In this document: in pieces, positions 63,294 to 64,000 of the stretch
How positions within the stretch are numbered: the stretch's first letter is position 1
Layout of the letters: every line of letters starts with the position of its first letter
Source: Gillisia lutea
Lineage (GTDB): Bacteria; Bacteroidota; Bacteroidia; Flavobacteriales; Flavobacteriaceae
Direction: 5' to 3'
Length of the DNA: 64,000 bases
Assembly (NCBI RefSeq): GCF_021568705.1
Contig: NZ_JAKGTH010000009.1
Location: forward strand, 186,001 to 250,000
Notes under the pieces: generated by a model
What the model was told of the DNA's origin: nothing
What the model saw: only the letters and a program-made list of their open reading frames with translations
The model's database searches: none
Made by a program: the position numbers and the translations under genes

Positions 63294-64000
63294 ATGTCAC
63301 TTGTCTCCATCATTATACCTACATATAATCGAGCTCATTTAATTGGGGGAACTTTAGATTCCATAATTTCACAAACATATACAAACTGGGAATGTATAGT
63401 GGTTGATGATGGGTCGGATGACTATACGACAGAATTATTAGAATTTTACTCCTATAAAGATCCACGAATTCAATATTTTCAAAGGCCTAGCCACCTAAAT
63501 AAAGGGGCAAATGCCTGCAGAAACTTTGGATTAGAAAAAAGTAAAGGTGAATATATAATGTGGTTCGATAGTGATGATCTTATGTTACCCGATAAAATTG
63601 AAGATCAAATATTACCTTTAAAGGGAAAACTTTTTGGTTATTCAGTTTCAAAATTTGATAATCTCATAAATGGAGTTCTGTGTAATGAAAATGCGTATAA
63701 GAATAATGAATTCCTTGTTTTAAATGGGGAAAATTATTCTATGATGAATGTGTTTTGGGGTACAATTGATATGTTGGTTTCAAGACATTTAATCAAAGAT
63801 ATTAGATTTAATGAAAAACTTAAGTCTGGTCAAGAGTATAATTTTTTCAGCAAGCTCACCTTATCTTCTAAATTTGAAGGTATTTACATTAATAAAATAT
63901 TAAGTTATAGAAGAGTACACCCTGATTCTATCCAAACCTATCAAAACAATAATAAGCAGGATTATCTGTTGAATAAATATTCTCTTTTTTATAATACTTA
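63294..64000 (+). CDS. GT2 family glycosyltransferase, N-terminal part (3' end outside window)
   Basis: The frame opens at ATG 63294 and runs without stop past the end of the window, at least 235 codons. The start reads MSLVSIIIPTYNRAHLIGGTLDSI, followed by WECIVVDDGSDD and YIMWFDSDDLMLPDKIEDQI, which are the nucleotide-binding and D-x-D motifs of GT-A family 2 enzymes. The acceptor loop region VHPDSI near the visible end is also typical. It begins 21 bases after the methyltransferase and presumably belongs to the same surface-polysaccharide operon. Confidence 0.9.
   Translation, partial: MSLVSIIIPTYNRAHLIGGTLDSIISQTYTNWECIVVDDGSDDYTTELLEFYSYKDPRIQYFQRPSHLNKGANACRNFGLEKSKGEYIMWFDSDDLMLPDKIEDQILPLKGKLFGYSVSKFDNLINGVLCNENAYKNNEFLVLNGENYSMMNVFWGTIDMLVSRHLIKDIRFNEKLKSGQEYNFFSKLTLSSKFEGIYINKILSYRRVHPDSIQTYQNNNKQDYLLNKYSLFYNT

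Noticed and set aside
1-64000. tRNA, rRNA, CRISPR, insertion sequences, prophage or attachment sites
   Set aside because: No cloverleaf, no direct-repeat array, no transposase or integrase gene, and no flanking inverted repeats were seen by eye.

Overview
The window looks like a contiguous piece of a flavobacterial (Bacteroidota, Flavobacteriaceae, Gramella/Christiangramia-like) chromosome. The DNA is AT-rich, Shine-Dalgarno sequences are mostly absent, and many genes are preceded by the Bacteroidota -7 element TAnnTTTG, sometimes with a TTG about 17-24 bases upstream. Many small proteins belong to families I know mainly from flavobacteria (Lacal_2735-like, DUF4197, DUF4199, DUF4920, DUF2911, DUF2795). 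The genus is inferred from recall of homologues, not from a search. I see no rRNA, tRNA, CRISPR array, prophage or insertion sequence.

Layout. 1-9.9 kb: end of prfA, pyrF with a BtuF-like binding protein, two small minus-strand genes, catalase, the giant fused acyl-CoA mutase IcmF, a MarC-type membrane protein and an Lrp/AsnC regulator. 10-17.5 kb: methyltransferase and DEAD-box helicase, a degenerate alpha/beta-hydrolase lipoprotein-like exported protein, an MFS transporter, a frameshifted DUF1684 gene, a fluoride channel and an SRPBCC protein. 17.6-26.4 kb: an M49 peptidase lipoprotein, a MazG-like pyrophosphohydrolase, ilvE, DUF4920, mnmD, an SDR epimerase, YceI and the grpE-dnaJ chaperone pair. 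26.6-34 kb: an ABC-2 exporter, an MscS channel, an NtrC-type regulator without a DNA-binding domain, a GNAT-like protein, PPK2 and an M28 peptidase. 34-41 kb: a MATE pump, PAP2 phosphatase, a GT2/GT39 lipid-sugar pair, an epimerase and MeaB. 41-54.5 kb: Ohr, DUF2911, an ECF sigma operon with a repeat-bearing exported protein, an M23 peptidase, DUF4199, secA, a PduO-type cobalamin adenosyltransferase, LolD/MacB-like and ABC-F ATPases.

54.7-64 kb is a surface-polysaccharide locus, open at the right end. It holds Wza- and Wzc-like proteins (the latter with a (Tyr-Gly)10 tail), a Wzm/Wzt ABC exporter, a methyltransferase and a truncated glycosyltransferase. Between Wzm and Wzt sits a 756-residue membrane protein that joins an OpgB/LtaS-type phosphoglycerol-transferase domain to a glycerophosphodiesterase-type domain. 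This is the most unusual gene in the window and suggests glycerol-phosphate (or related) decoration and trimming of the exported glycan.

Links between genes: icmF, meaB and the adenosyltransferase, although scattered, all belong to adenosylcobalamin-dependent acyl-CoA mutase chemistry. PAP2, GT2, GT39 and the epimerase are together consistent with polyprenyl-phosphate-sugar transfer to lipid A or a similar acceptor. Several convergent gene pairs overlap at their 3' ends, and intergenic hairpins followed by T runs act as probable, often bidirectional, terminators. No gene-free stretch exceeds 300 bases.
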